Below, piece by piece: positions 35,452 through 45,635 of a stretch of 64,000 bases of DNA (the stretch's first letter is position 1; each line of letters opens with the position of its first letter). A model generated the notes under the pieces. The model made no database searches. It worked only from the letters and a program-made list of their open reading frames with translations, and had not been told where the DNA came from. This stretch comes from Micrococcales bacterium (GTDB taxonomy: Bacteria; Actinomycetota; Actinomycetes; S36-B12; UBA10799), in the NCBI GenBank assembly GCA_016703125.1, contig JADJCR010000009.1, positions 3,707 through 67,706 on the forward strand, in the 5' to 3' direction. The position numbers and the translations under genes are program-made.

Positions 35452-37238
35452 ATGGCAGGACTTTCCCGGCGGGGTTTTCTCGCTGCGACCGCTGGTCTGG
35501 CGGCGTCTCTGGGGATCCCGGAGCAGGCGCTGGCCGCGCGCCTGGCGCAACCGGCCAAGCCCGCCGACGTCCCCACGACCTTGGAACAGACGATCCGGTT
35601 GACCACGCCCAAGTACCGCCAGTACCGGCACTTGACCGCCGGGCCCGGCGAGTCCTACGTCCCCCGCTACGACGTCCTGGGCCGACAAGCCGCACCGGGT
35701 CGGACCGGTCGGCGGCGCAGCATCGCCTACCTCGGACACCTCAGCGACATCCACATCATGGACGCCCAGTCCCCGGCCCGCCTGGACATCATGGTGGGCC
35801 AGAGTGAGTCGTTGTGGGCCGGCTCCTTCCGGCCGCAGGACACGTTGACGGTCAACGTCGGCGCTGCCATGGTGCAGGCGATGCGCGCCGCGCAGTTCAG
35901 CCCGCTGACCGGGGCGCCGATGACCGCGGCGTTCAACACCGGCGACAGCGCGGACATGATCTCCATGCTGGAACTCGAGTGGTACATCAACCTGCTGGAC
36001 GGCCTTCCGGTGACACCGAACTCCGGCAAGCCCGGCGTCTACGAGGGTGTGCAGGTGTGGGCCGAGTCGGCCTTCGCCTACCACCCGGAAGATCCTGCCG
36101 GTGACCCCTACGGTGCCTATGGGTTCCCCACAGTTCCAGGGATGCTGCAGGCAGCGGTGAGCCAGACGGTCGAGTCGGTGGGGCTGGCGACTCCGTGGTT
36201 CGCGGTGTACGGCAACCACGACACCGACTTCCTCGGAACGCTGGCCATTTCGGACTCCCTGCGGGCCTTCGCCGTGGGCGACCGCAAAGCTGCGGTGTGG
36301 CAGCCGTTCGCGGCGAGCTTCCTCGGTGGCTGGGCCAACGAGTTGAGCCCGGTGACCCAGTTCCTGCACGACGCCCGGAGCAGCTTGGGGATGCAGTCCG
36401 GGATGAAGTCCGTGACTTCCGACCCGGACCGGCGACTGCTGGATGGTCTCGACTTCATCCAGGCGCACCTGGATTCCCCGGCCAAGCCGGGACCGGTGGG
36501 ACACGGGTACACGCAGGACAACCTGAAGACCGGCCAGCGGTTCTGGACCGCGGACCTCAGCCCGCACGTGCGCGCCTTCGGCCTCGACACCTGCAACCAG
36601 GTCGCCGGACCTGACGGGGCGGTCCCGGAAGACCAGTTCGAATGGCTCAAGGCGGGGCTGGCGCAGGCGCAGGAGCAGAGCAAGTTGTGCGTGATCCTCA
36701 GCCACCACAACAGCACCACGCTGGAGAACGAGGCACAGCCGGTGATCGGACCGACCCAGAGACTGATCCACGCCGAGGAATTCGTGGCGATGGTGCAGGA
36801 GTTCCCCAACGCGGTGGCCTGGATCAACGGCCACACCCACATCAACACGATCATCCCGCACCCGAAACCCGGCGGCGGCGGCTTCTGGGAGATCACGACG
36901 GCCTCCTGCATCGACTTCCCCAGCAGCAGCAACTGATCGAGATCGTGGACAACCGCGACGGCACGCTGTCGATCTTCACGACGTCGCTGGACCACACCGC
37001 GGCGGCGGACTGGACGCCGTCGGACTACAGCCAGGACGGGCTGGCGGGGTTGAGCCGGCAACTCGCCGCCAACGACTGGATCGAGAACCCGCCGATGCGG
37101 ATGGGCTCGCCGCTGGACCGCAACTGCGAACTGCTCCTGCCCGCGCCCTTCGACCTGGCGACCATCAGCGACGCGGACCTGGAGAGGGCGGAGATGGCCG
37201 CGAAGGCCCGCCTGGTGGCCGCGGAGGTGCAGTCATGA
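35452..37238 (+). pseudogene. Tat-exported metallophosphoesterase (PPA1498-like), one frameshift
   Basis: The restored protein (about 595 residues) has a Tat signal (GLSRRGFLAATAGLAASLG) and calcineurin-like metal motifs: LGHLSDIHIMDAQSPAR, NTGDSADM, YGNHDTD, SHHN and NGHTHIN. The layout matches the TIGR03767/PPA1498-type clade as I recall it; the substrate is unknown. Start ATG 35452 lies seven bases after GGAGG. The frame breaks in the CCCC run at 36918-36921: DFPSSSN-stop becomes DFPQQQQLIEIVDNRDG when one C is added. Its end overlaps the next gene by ATGA. Confidence 0.85.
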
Positions 37239-37570
37239 GGCGCTGGGCATGGCTTCTGGCGGCGCCCCTGCTGGTCGGGTGCTCGCAGATCGACGCGCTG
37301 CAACAGGTCAGCGGTGTGCCGTTGGCGACGGTGGAGATCGCGGCTGACGACGTGCTGCTGAGCAAGGGGATCGCGCTGCTCGAGGCGCCCACGTGCGTGG
37401 AGGGCGACGGCGAGTTCACGTGCTCGGGCACCACACTGGACCGCAAGGAGATCGCGGTCACGGTTCCCGACGACGAGCAGCAGGTGATGACCATCACCGT
37501 CGGTGGGGAGCAGATCTTCTCGGGTCCTGTGCAAGACGTCATCGAGCAGGCTGGGGAGCGCACGTCATGA
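37235..37570 (+). CDS. Small lipoprotein
   Basis: The 111-residue protein starts MRRWAWLLAAPLLVGCSQ, a lipoprotein signal with Cys16. The mature part has a disulfide-ready Cys pair (PTCVEGDGEFTCSG) and resembles small DUF4333-like secreted domains, though the match is not firm. It overlaps both neighbours by ATGA, so it is made together with the metallophosphoesterase and the membrane protein. Confidence 0.75.
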   Translation: MRRWAWLLAAPLLVGCSQIDALQQVSGVPLATVEIAADDVLLSKGIALLEAPTCVEGDGEFTCSGTTLDRKEIAVTVPDDEQQVMTITVGGEQIFSGPVQDVIEQAGERTS

Positions 37571-38196
37571 GTGTGGTCGAGAAGGAATACGGCTGGTCGG
37601 TCCTCGCCACCGGCCTGGCCAGGATGTGGCGGGGTTTCCTGCCCTTCATCATCGTCGCCGGGGTGAACGCGGTGGTCCAGGCGTCGTTGCTGGGGCTGTC
37701 CCCGTTCTGGTTGGCGCTGGGCATCTCGGCGGCGGTACTGCTGATCGCGTTCGCGTTTATGGCGCACATCGCCGGCCGCAGCGTAGGCGAGCGCAGCGGG
37801 ATCGGGGATCTGCGGGGTGCACAACTCGGGCGGTTCGCGGCGTGGGTGGTCGGCTGGACCGTGGTGGTGAGCATCGGCCTCGCGTTCTACTTCTGGCCCG
37901 GCATCGTCCTGCTGGCGATCACACCGTTCGTGCCGGTGGCGGCTGCAGCGGGCGCGCGCAACCCGCTGTCGGCGAACTTCGCGGCCATCCGGCAGCGGCC
38001 CGTCCGCTGGCTGGTCACGATCCTCATCACGCTGGGCATGCTGTTGTTGGTGTGGCTGGTCTCGGGGCTCAACGCATTCTTCGTGCGGGGCTGGGTGGCC
38101 TCGTTCTCGACGTGGCTGATCGTCGGTTTCGTGGCCGCCTGGCTGCTGACCGCGTGGTCGGCGTTGTTCCGCAGCACGTGGCGCCCGCAGGCCTGA
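37567..38196 (+). CDS. Hypothetical multi-pass membrane protein
   Basis: The 209-residue protein has about five transmembrane helices and little loop sequence. I recognise no family. It is the third gene of the metallophosphoesterase-lipoprotein operon, so it may support that enzyme in the envelope. Confidence 0.75.
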   Translation: MSVVEKEYGWSVLATGLARMWRGFLPFIIVAGVNAVVQASLLGLSPFWLALGISAAVLLIAFAFMAHIAGRSVGERSGIGDLRGAQLGRFAAWVVGWTVVVSIGLAFYFWPGIVLLAITPFVPVAAAAGARNPLSANFAAIRQRPVRWLVTILITLGMLLLVWLVSGLNAFFVRGWVASFSTWLIVGFVAAWLLTAWSALFRSTWRPQA

Positions 38197-38234
38197 CCGC
38201 GGCGGAATTCGGGCTCCCCGGCCCGGCTGCTGGT

Positions 38235-38483
38235 TCAGGCCCGGCCAAGCCTCCGCAGCGGGGGTTCGGACTGCGGAGGCTGTCGCCGGGGTGGCAGTTC
38301 AGCCAGAAGGACGGCCGTCGCGGCGGCCACAGCAACCACAGCCTCGGCGTAGGCGGCGGACGTCGCCGGGCTGGGCTTGCCCACCCCGCTGACCTTGCGC
38401 ACGTACTGTTCGGCAGCGGCGCGGATCTCCGCCTCGGTCGCAGGCGGTTCCAGCCCCCGCAGGATGGTGATGTTCCGGCACAT
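38235..38483 (-). CDS. DUF2277 family protein
   Basis: The 82-residue protein begins MCRNITILRGLEPPATEAEI, the diagnostic start of DUF2277, followed by AAEQYVRKVSGVGKPS. Function is unknown; the conserved N-terminal Cys and the AEIRAAA helix define the family. The C-terminus is Pro/Arg-rich. It is divergent from the acyl-CoA dehydrogenase gene, with 39 bases between the starts. Confidence 0.88.
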   Translation of the reverse strand: MCRNITILRGLEPPATEAEIRAAAEQYVRKVSGVGKPSPATSAAYAEAVVAVAAATAVLLAELPPRRQPPQSEPPLRRLGRA

Positions 38484-38510
38484 CCCCCCAGGCTGTCATG
38501 CCGGGCGGGT

Positions 38511-38516
38511 TACCGT
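38511..38516 (+). promoter_or_regulatory. -10 box for acyl-CoA dehydrogenase
   Basis: TACCGT, six bases before ATG 38523. It excludes the long in-frame extension upstream of this ATG. Confidence 0.55.
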
Positions 38517-38522
38517 AACCCC

Positions 38523-40241
38523 ATGATCTTCAACCCGCACACCTATGACCCGTCGGCGTACGACCCCGAGACGCAGCGCCAGCTCAAGGCACTGATCCAG
38601 TTCTTCGAGGACAAGGGCCTGGGCGCGATGAAGGACGAGTTCCACGCCCGCGCCTGGTACCAGGATTTCCTCGACTTCAACGCCAAAGAGGGCATCCTCG
38701 CCTCCTTCGGCACGCCGGCGGCGGTCGGCGGTGAGGGTGCCCGCTGGGACACCGCCCGGATCAACGACCTCAACGAGATCCTCGGTTTCTACTCCCTGTC
38801 GTACTGGTACGCGTGGCAGGTCACGGTGCTGGGACTCGGCCCGGTGTGGATGAGTGAGAACGAGGAAGCCAAACAACTCGTCGGCAAGCTGCTGGAGTCG
38901 GGCGCGATCTTCGGGTTCGGGCTGTCCGAGCAGTCCCACGGCGCGGACATCTACTCCACCGACATGATCCTCACGCCCACCGACGACGGCTGGCTTGCAA
39001 GTGGGCCCAAGTACTACATCGGCAACGGCAACGTCGCAGGGCGACTGAGCGTGTTCGGGAAGTTCGCTGACACCGACGAGTACGTGTTCTTCCTCGTCGA
39101 CACCCAGGCCCCGCAGTACGAACTGCAGAAGAACGTGGTGGCCGACCAGATGTACGTGTCGGCCTTCGCCCTGCACGACTACCCCGTCACGCAGGCGGAC
39201 ATCCTGCACACCGGCAAGGCTGCCTGGGACGCCGCACTGGCGACCGTCAACGTGGGCAAGGTGAACCTCGGGTGGGCGAGCATTGGTATCTGCGAGCATG
39301 CCTTCTACGAGGCGGTCACCCACGCCGACCACCGCGTGCTCTACGGCACGAAGGTCACGACCTTCCCGCACGTGCGGCGCATGTTCGCCGATGCCTACGC
39401 CCGACTGCTGGCCATGAAGCTCTTCTCGGCCCGCAGCGCCGACTACCTGCGCTCGGCCTCCGACGACGACCGCCGCTTCCTGCTGTTCAACCCCATCACC
39501 AAGATGAAGGTCACCAGCGAGGGTGAGCGGGTCATCGACCTGCTCTGGGAGGTCATCGCCGCCCGCGGCTTCGAGAAGGACACCTACTTCGAGCAGGCCG
39601 CCCAGCACATCCGGGCCCTGCCGAAGCTCGAAGGCACGGTGCACGTCAACCTCGCACTGGTGCTCAAGTTCCTGCCTCAGTACCTGATGGCCACTGGCGA
39701 GTACCCCGAGATCCCGGTGCGCCAGGATGCGGCCGACGACGAGTACCTGTTCCGGCAGGGCCGGGCATCCGGGCTCGGCCGCATCACGTTCGCCCCGTGG
39801 CGGCCGGCGCTCGAGGCGTACCAGCACCTGCCCAACGTGGCACTGTTCCTGGAGCAGGTGGACGCATTCACGCAGATGGTCATGAGTGCGCCGCCGAGTG
39901 AGGAGCAGCAGAAGGACCTCGACTTCCTGCTCACCCTCGGACAGTTGTTCACCCAGGTCGTGTACGCCCAGTTGGTCTGCGAGTCCGCGGGGCTTGCCCG
40001 GCCCGGCACGATCAGCGACATGCCGGGTCTCGGTGACGCGCACATCGACCGGATCTTCGCGGTGTTCGTGCAGGACGTCAGTGAGATCGCGGTCGCTCTG
40101 CACGGGCAGGCCTCGGCCACCGACGCCCAGCGTGCCGCCGCCCTCGGGCTGGTGCGCGCGCCGCGGATCGAGGCCGGTGCCGAGCAGGCGTTCGTCGAGG
40201 AGGTGCTCGGGCTCGCCGACGAGTACGTCATGCCGGAGTAG
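38523..40241 (+). CDS. Acyl-CoA dehydrogenase family protein
   Basis: This 572-residue flavoenzyme has the acyl-CoA dehydrogenase middle-domain pattern FGFGLSEQSHGADIYST and SGPKYYIGNGNVAGRLSVFG, and the C-terminal helical domain. It is longer than the 380-residue standard, as in the FadE-type long branch of actinomycetes. It should catalyse alpha,beta-dehydrogenation of an acyl-CoA; the catalytic base cannot be placed confidently. It is monocistronic and followed by repeat R2. Confidence 0.87.
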   Translation: MIFNPHTYDPSAYDPETQRQLKALIQFFEDKGLGAMKDEFHARAWYQDFLDFNAKEGILASFGTPAAVGGEGARWDTARINDLNEILGFYSLSYWYAWQVTVLGLGPVWMSENEEAKQLVGKLLESGAIFGFGLSEQSHGADIYSTDMILTPTDDGWLASGPKYYIGNGNVAGRLSVFGKFADTDEYVFFLVDTQAPQYELQKNVVADQMYVSAFALHDYPVTQADILHTGKAAWDAALATVNVGKVNLGWASIGICEHAFYEAVTHADHRVLYGTKVTTFPHVRRMFADAYARLLAMKLFSARSADYLRSASDDDRRFLLFNPITKMKVTSEGERVIDLLWEVIAARGFEKDTYFEQAAQHIRALPKLEGTVHVNLALVLKFLPQYLMATGEYPEIPVRQDAADDEYLFRQGRASGLGRITFAPWRPALEAYQHLPNVALFLEQVDAFTQMVMSAPPSEEQQKDLDFLLTLGQLFTQVVYAQLVCESAGLARPGTISDMPGLGDAHIDRIFAVFVQDVSEIAVALHGQASATDAQRAAALGLVRAPRIEAGAEQAFVEEVLGLADEYVMPE

Positions 40242-40251
40242 CGCCGGGCCG

Positions 40252-40476
40252 CTGGCTGTAGGCGGGAGAGGTGCGGACGTTTGGGAGCGTTCCAACCGGT
40301 CTTTATCGCTCCCGGGTGTCCGTATCGCTCCCGGGTGGACGGGGCGCTCGTGGCGATTGCACCGCGAGGTGTTTCGTAGGCGCCCTGGCTGTAGGCGGGA
40401 GAGGTGCGGACGTTTGGGAGCGTTCCAACCGGTCTTTATCGCTCCCGGGTGTCCGTATCGCTCCGGGTGGACGGGG
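40252..40476. repeat. Intergenic repeat R2: two 92-93-bp copies, 133-bp period
   Basis: Copies at 40252-40344 and 40385-40476 differ by one deleted C. Each has GGGAGCG and CGCTCCC hairpin arms around TTCCAACCGGTCTTTAT and a doubled CGCTCCCGGGT. It fills the gap between the convergent acyl-CoA dehydrogenase and DUF389 genes and shares its core with R1 and R3. Confidence 0.9.
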
Positions 40477-40491
40477 AGGGGGCAGAGCCGG

Positions 40492-41418
40492 TCAGCCACG
40501 CTGCGACCGGTTCCACAGCCTCTGCTTCACGACCAGCGTCGCCCACCCTGCCAGGGCCATGCCGGTGATGTTGACCACCAGTTGCAGGCTGCTGCCGAAC
40601 ACCTCATGCCAGGCCCCGAAGGCCAGGCCCAGCGCCACGTTGCCGGCTGCGGGAATGGTCGTGACCGAGATGAACACCCCGGTGAGGCCCCCGGCGCGGG
40701 CTGAGGTCAGGGCCAGCACCCCCGCGGCACCGGCAACGATGGCCACGATGAGCGACCACTTGTCCGGGGTGTACACGAACTGCGTGAGCGGGCGTGGGCC
40801 GACGACCTGGGCGTACGTGACCCAGCCGAGCAGGCGTGCCAGTAGTGTCGCCGCCGCCACGACGACGATCCCGATGGTGAACCCGAACACGAGGGTGCGG
40901 GCCGCCCGGCGCAGCAGTGCCGGCCGCCGCCGCACAAGGGCCAGACCCAGACCCGCGACCGCCCCGAACTCCGGGCCGAGCACCATGGCCCCGATCAGCA
41001 GGATCTGGGAGTCGAGCACGATGCCGATGCTGGCGATCACGGTGGCCATGATCATGAAGGACACGTAGGACCAGGTCAACTCGCTGTCCTCGTAGGCCCG
41101 CTGCGTGACCTCCGCCCACACCACCGCATCGGATCCGGTGCCGGGTGCGTCGACCTCGGCTTTCAGTGCGTGGCGGGAGATCCATGTAGGAACCCCCATG
41201 ATCTGGATGGCCCCTTCGTCCTGCAGGCCGAGCCCGCGCAAGTCGTCGATGACGTCGTTGGCCGCCTCGCGGGGGATGTCGGCCATGATCAGGTCGCCGG
41301 CGGGGCGCACGCCGGTTCCGGGCATCACCGCGAGGCTGGACACCATGCTGGAGGCCTCGAGGATTGCGCAGGCCTGTGCGGTGAGACCGGCCGGGGAGTA
41401 GATCCGCAGGTGCAGCAC
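40492..41418 (-). CDS. DUF389 family membrane protein
   Basis: The 308-residue protein has a cytosolic N-terminal domain (to about residue 115) and six or so transmembrane helices with the DUF389 hallmark LIGAMVLGPEFGAVAGLGLA. Transport has been suggested for the family but is not shown. I chose GTG 41418-41416 (VLHLRIYSPAG), where family similarity begins; the frame stays open to 41478 and no ribosome-binding site separates the options. Confidence 0.85.
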   Translation of the reverse strand: MLHLRIYSPAGLTAQACAILEASSMVSSLAVMPGTGVRPAGDLIMADIPREAANDVIDDLRGLGLQDEGAIQIMGVPTWISRHALKAEVDAPGTGSDAVVWAEVTQRAYEDSELTWSYVSFMIMATVIASIGIVLDSQILLIGAMVLGPEFGAVAGLGLALVRRRPALLRRAARTLVFGFTIGIVVVAAATLLARLLGWVTYAQVVGPRPLTQFVYTPDKWSLIVAIVAGAAGVLALTSARAGGLTGVFISVTTIPAAGNVALGLAFGAWHEVFGSSLQLVVNITGMALAGWATLVVKQRLWNRSQRG

Positions 41419-41533
41419 AAGGCCATGTTGGCGTCCGGGCGGGGCACCAGGCGCGGTGGCCGCCGTGGTTGCGAGCACTGCCGGGGTCTGCTCGCCGACG
41501 GTAGGCTGGCGGACGGAGACCTGGAGGCCCCCG

Positions 41534-41611
41534 ATGCGCTACGTGATGTTGATGACCCCCGCGGTCCATGCGACCAGGACGTGGTTGCGGGGTACGACCT
41601 ATGAGGGCTGA
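41534..41611 (+). CDS. Possible 25-residue leader peptide before cysE
   Basis: ATG 41534 follows GGAGG and encodes MRYVMLMTPAVHATRTWLRG plus five residues, overlapping the cysE start by 11 bases. Coupled reinitiation is possible. It holds no Cys codon, so it is not a cysteine attenuator of the known kind. Confidence 0.35.
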   Translation: MRYVMLMTPAVHATRTWLRGTTYEG

Positions 41612-42446
41612 CGACAAGGTGCTGACCGCACTGGCGGAACTGCGCACCGAGGACACCGGCGAACTGCCGTCGCGCGAGGTGATGTCGGATGTGACCGACC
41701 ACCTCATCAAGGCGCTGTTCCCGCAGCGACTGGGGATGTGCGGCCCGGACATCAACGGGTACGTGCGCAGGATGCTGGAGTCCGCGTTGGGCAACCTCAC
41801 CGGAGAGGTGTCCACCGAACTGGCGTTCCAGCGGCAGGCGGGGCAGCAGGTGGCGGCCGAGTGCGACGACATCGTGGCGCGTTTCGCCGAGGGGCTGCCG
41901 GAGATCCGCGACCTGCTGGACTCCGACATCCAGATGGCCTACCGCGGGGATCCGGCGGCCCGCAGTATCGCCGAGGTGCTGGTCTGCTACCCGGGGATCC
42001 ACGCGATGATGCATCACCGCATCGCGCACAGCCTGCACCGGCTCGGCGTGCCCTTCCTCGCCCGGGTGATCTCCGAACTCGGCCGCGCTGAAACGGGGAT
42101 CGACATCCACCCGGCCGCGTCCATCGGCGGCGGATTCTTCATCGACCACGGCACGGGCGTTGTCATCGGCGAGACGACGATCATCGGTGACAACGTCCGC
42201 ATGTACCAACACGTGACGCTGGGTGCCAAGAAGCTCGACGGCGTGCCCAAAGGCATGCCGCGACACCCCATCGTCGAGGACGATGTGACCCTGTACTCTG
42301 GCGCCTCCGTCCTGGGCCGGATCACCATCGGACGGGGTTCGGTGATCGGCGGCGGGGTGTGGGTGACGCACGACCTCCCGCCGGGCAGTTTCGTCACGCA
42401 GGCCCGCACCCAGGTGGAGCACTACACCGACGGCGGCGGGATCTAG
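41601..42446 (+). CDS. cysE: Serine O-acetyltransferase (EpsC/CysE type)
   Basis: This 281-residue acetyltransferase has the helical N-terminal domain and a left-handed hexapeptide-repeat domain with the catalytic-site FIDHGTGVVIGETTIIGDN and VTLGA. It makes O-acetyl-L-serine, the substrate of the cysteine synthase encoded 15 bases downstream on the other strand. The start ATG 41601 lies within the 3' end of a 25-codon frame. At 281 residues it is longer than the short actinobacterial CysE and closer to the EpsC length. Confidence 0.9.
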   Translation: MRADDKVLTALAELRTEDTGELPSREVMSDVTDHLIKALFPQRLGMCGPDINGYVRRMLESALGNLTGEVSTELAFQRQAGQQVAAECDDIVARFAEGLPEIRDLLDSDIQMAYRGDPAARSIAEVLVCYPGIHAMMHHRIAHSLHRLGVPFLARVISELGRAETGIDIHPAASIGGGFFIDHGTGVVIGETTIIGDNVRMYQHVTLGAKKLDGVPKGMPRHPIVEDDVTLYSGASVLGRITIGRGSVIGGGVWVTHDLPPGSFVTQARTQVEHYTDGGGI

Positions 42447-42460
42447 CGCCGCGCCCGCCG

Positions 42461-43393
<933 letters not shown>

Positions 43394-43399
43394 GGGGAC

Positions 43400-43405
43400 A
43401 GTCTG
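43400..43405 (-). promoter_or_regulatory. -10 box for cysK
   Basis: CAGACT on the minus strand, six bases before ATG 43393. Confidence 0.45.
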
Positions 43406-43492
43406 CCAGCCGTGGGGACGGTGGCAAGGGGCGTCGGCGCGAGGTTGTGCCGAAGGCGGAAGGGGGACCGGTTGGAACCCTCCCCGATTGGG

Positions 43493-43668
43493 GTCAGCCC
43501 GCAGCCCGTGGTGGTCGAGGAGCAACTGCGCCATCCGGTGACCGGCACTGCGCAATTCCGCTGGCTCCACGATGAAGGAGTTCGGTGCGGTGACCAGGAC
43601 CAGCCCCACCCGTTCGGCCACCGGTGGCAGGAAGTCGGCGCGCACGCACACGTCGCCCTCGTCACTGG
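43493..43668 (-). other. Displaced C-terminal tail of pafC in another frame
   Basis: This stretch encodes VVTSDEGDVCVRADFLPP and on to AQLLLDHHG, the expected C-terminal WCX-like end of the WYL regulator, one frame away from it. No stop follows in that frame before the cysK stop, so a second indel or a lost stop is implied. Confidence 0.65.
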
Positions 43669-44451
43669 TCACGACCTCGTGCCCTCGGCGTAGCGGTCGA
43701 CGGCCCAGCGGAACCCGTGCGGCACCACGAGGTCCACCGTGGTCACCTCACGCTGCCCGGCCAGGCGTGCGCGGATGTCCACCGGTGTCACGAACGTCGC
43801 CCCGGTCGTCGCGGCGCTGCGGATCCGGTCCACGATGAACGTCCGCAGTTCGCCGTCGGAGCGCATGGCGTCCAGTTCCCAGCCCCGTGTGGTCTCCACC
43901 AGCCGCAGCGGCGCGACGGTGGCCTCGACCAGTCCGGGCTTCCACGCCCGGGAGTATTCCAGCGCCACCCACCGGTGCCCGGTGATCGCCTCGGACAGTG
44001 TGCGTCCCGTGTCGCTCTCGGGCCGTGCCGGCAATTCGCCGAGGATGCGTCCGCGGATGACCTCGACGGCACTGGCGAGATCGGCGTCGCCGGGGTTCAT
44101 CTGGGCCAGCCGGCTGGCCTTCTCGTAGACCTCGAACCACTGCTGGGGCGAGAGCAGTTGCACCCCGAGTTCGGCGCTCGGCTGGTCACACGTGACCCGC
44201 ACCACCTCGGCCTGCGCCGGGTCCTCCTCCTGACCGTCGGACGACACGAACACGATCGTGTCGGGGCGCACACCGAGGGTGTCCGCGGTGTAGAAGTCCA
44301 GGATCTCCTGGCGTAGCCGCACCTCCGGGATGCCCACCTCGTCGGCCAGGTAGGCCAGACTCAAGCCGCGGGGATGTGCGTGCAGCAGGTTGAGGACTGT
44401 GGACAGCCGACCGAAGGACTCGCTGGCTCTGGTCTGCTTGGCCGCGTTCAC
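43669..44451 (-). CDS. pafC: WYL-domain regulator, PafC-like, C-terminus frameshifted
   Basis: The readable frame gives 260 residues: an N-terminal winged helix (LLHAHPRGLSLAYLADEVGI), a WYL domain (ITGHRWVALEYSRAW) and most of the C-terminal extension to RWAVDRYAEG. Then a missing G near 43678 ends it early. PafBC of mycobacteria is a DNA-damage transcription activator. The pair is coupled by an ATGA overlap. Neither pafA nor tatA is adjacent, unlike the usual mycobacterial order, so the exact orthology is not certain. Confidence 0.78.
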   Translation of the reverse strand: MNAAKQTRASESFGRLSTVLNLLHAHPRGLSLAYLADEVGIPEVRLRQEILDFYTADTLGVRPDTIVFVSSDGQEEDPAQAEVVRVTCDQPSAELGVQLLSPQQWFEVYEKASRLAQMNPGDADLASAVEVIRGRILGELPARPESDTGRTLSEAITGHRWVALEYSRAWKPGLVEATVAPLRLVETTRGWELDAMRSDGELRTFIVDRIRSAATTGATFVTPVDIRARLAGQREVTTVDLVVPHGFRWAVDRYAEGTRS

Positions 44452-45269
44452 AGTGCCGCCTCCAGCAACTCGCGCAGGGCGTCGCGGAGGACCTCCGGTG
44501 CGACCAGTCGCGCGCGCGAGCCGAGTTCTATGACCCGGGCCAGGAAGATCAACCGGTTCGTCACCTCGACGTGGACCTCGTCGCCGACCTGCGTGCCGCC
44601 GACCAGCGAGATCACGTCGTCGGCGAACCCTGGGCAGGACAGCACGGCGATGACGGGCGGGTCGACCTGCCAGGTGATCGGGTCGAGCCCCGGCCGCACG
44701 ATGTCAGTGGGCGGTTGGGCCGAGCCGGGCGCGCCGATCTCGAGGTTCTCCATGCGGGCCACGGCGAAACTCTTGATCATCCGGGCGGCCGCCTCCCACC
44801 CGGTCACCACGAGATCGTGGCCTGACCATTCCCAGCTCTGGGGATCGACCACCCGGGAACGGCCGTTGTAGTCGAAGTACATGACGCAACGCCGGCGGAC
44901 GGCCTCGCGCACCCGGTCAAGGTCCACGGGCAGGTCTCTGCGGTGCACGGTCACCATGCCCGTGGCGGAAGCGGCGGCCAGGGCGGCTTGCAGGGCGGTG
45001 CGCTGGGCCGGGGTGAACTCCACCCGCCAGCGCACGTCCCCGGGCCGGACCACGTAGCGGGCCTCCTCGCCGAGGGCCGAGGCGTTCTCGATCTCCAGGC
45101 CGGTTTCCCGCAGGTCGTCGAGGTCGCGCATGAAAGCCCGCTTGCCGGCGTCGGAATCCTCATAGCCGAGCCGGGTCATGAGATCGGGGCTGCGCACACC
45201 GACCCTGCCCGCGGAGGTCAACGTCAGCGCCAGGTCGAGGAGGCGCTGGTAGGCCTTGGCCTGACTCAT
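44448..45269 (-). CDS. pafB: WYL-domain regulator, PafB-like
   Basis: The 273-residue protein has an N-terminal helix-turn-helix (MTRLGYEDSDAGKRAFMRDL), a WYL domain (CVMYFDYNGRSRVVDPQSWE) and a C-terminal extension. With PafC it would form a single-strand-DNA-sensing activator of damage genes, by analogy with mycobacteria. It overlaps the pterin dehydratase gene upstream by ATGA and pafC downstream by ATGA. Confidence 0.82.
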   Translation of the reverse strand: MSQAKAYQRLLDLALTLTSAGRVGVRSPDLMTRLGYEDSDAGKRAFMRDLDDLRETGLEIENASALGEEARYVVRPGDVRWRVEFTPAQRTALQAALAAASATGMVTVHRRDLPVDLDRVREAVRRRCVMYFDYNGRSRVVDPQSWEWSGHDLVVTGWEAAARMIKSFAVARMENLEIGAPGSAQPPTDIVRPGLDPITWQVDPPVIAVLSCPGFADDVISLVGGTQVGDEVHVEVTNRLIFLARVIELGSRARLVAPEVLRDALRELLEAAL

Positions 45270-45562
45270 GAGTCCAAGGATGCCGTGATGGCCGAGATCT
45301 GGTGGGCCAATTCGACATCGAGCTGGGTCACCCCGCCGGCGGAGTGTGTGGACACGGCGAACACGATGGTGCGCCATCGGATGTCCATGTCGGGGTGGTG
45401 GTCCATGTCCTCGGCGGCCTGCGCCACCTCGGTCACGGCCCGGATAGCGGTGGCGAAGTCCCCGAACTCGACGGTTCGGCGCAACGCGGTGGTGTCCCCG
45501 GCCCAACCGGGCAGGTCCCGCAGGTGCCGCTGGATCTCCTCGGGCGTCAAAGGTCGGCTCAC
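45266..45562 (-). CDS. 4a-hydroxytetrahydrobiopterin dehydratase (pterin carbinolamine dehydratase)
   Basis: A 98-residue PCD/DCoH-type protein with the diagnostic DHHPDMDIRWRTI followed by VSTHSAGGVTQLDVELA; the three active-site His residues are present. It recycles or dehydrates 4a-hydroxypterins. Start GTG 45562; length is normal for the family. It leads a three-gene operon with pafB and pafC. Confidence 0.9.
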   Translation of the reverse strand: MSRPLTPEEIQRHLRDLPGWAGDTTALRRTVEFGDFATAIRAVTEVAQAAEDMDHHPDMDIRWRTIVFAVSTHSAGGVTQLDVELAHQISAITASLDS

Positions 45563-45623
45563 GGGATCGAGCGTGGCCTGCCGGGGGCGGGCGTGGCAAG
45601 TCCGCGCAACCGCCGGCTCGCGC

Positions 45624-45629
45624 CAGAAT
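45624..45629 (+). promoter_or_regulatory. -10 box for the alpha/beta-hydrolase gene
   Basis: CAGAAT, six bases before ATG 45636, in the same GCGCCAGAAT context as at 21923-21932. Confidence 0.45.
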
Positions 45630-45635
45630 GGCCCG

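Noticed and set aside
37503..40241. A 912-codon frame extending the acyl-CoA dehydrogenase upstream
   Set aside because: The extra 340 residues overlap two genes in other frames, and a TACCGT box six bases before ATG 38523 fixes the start.
41534..41611. Cysteine-sensing attenuator peptide before cysE
   Set aside because: The 25-codon frame has no Cys codon; it is listed only as a possible leader.
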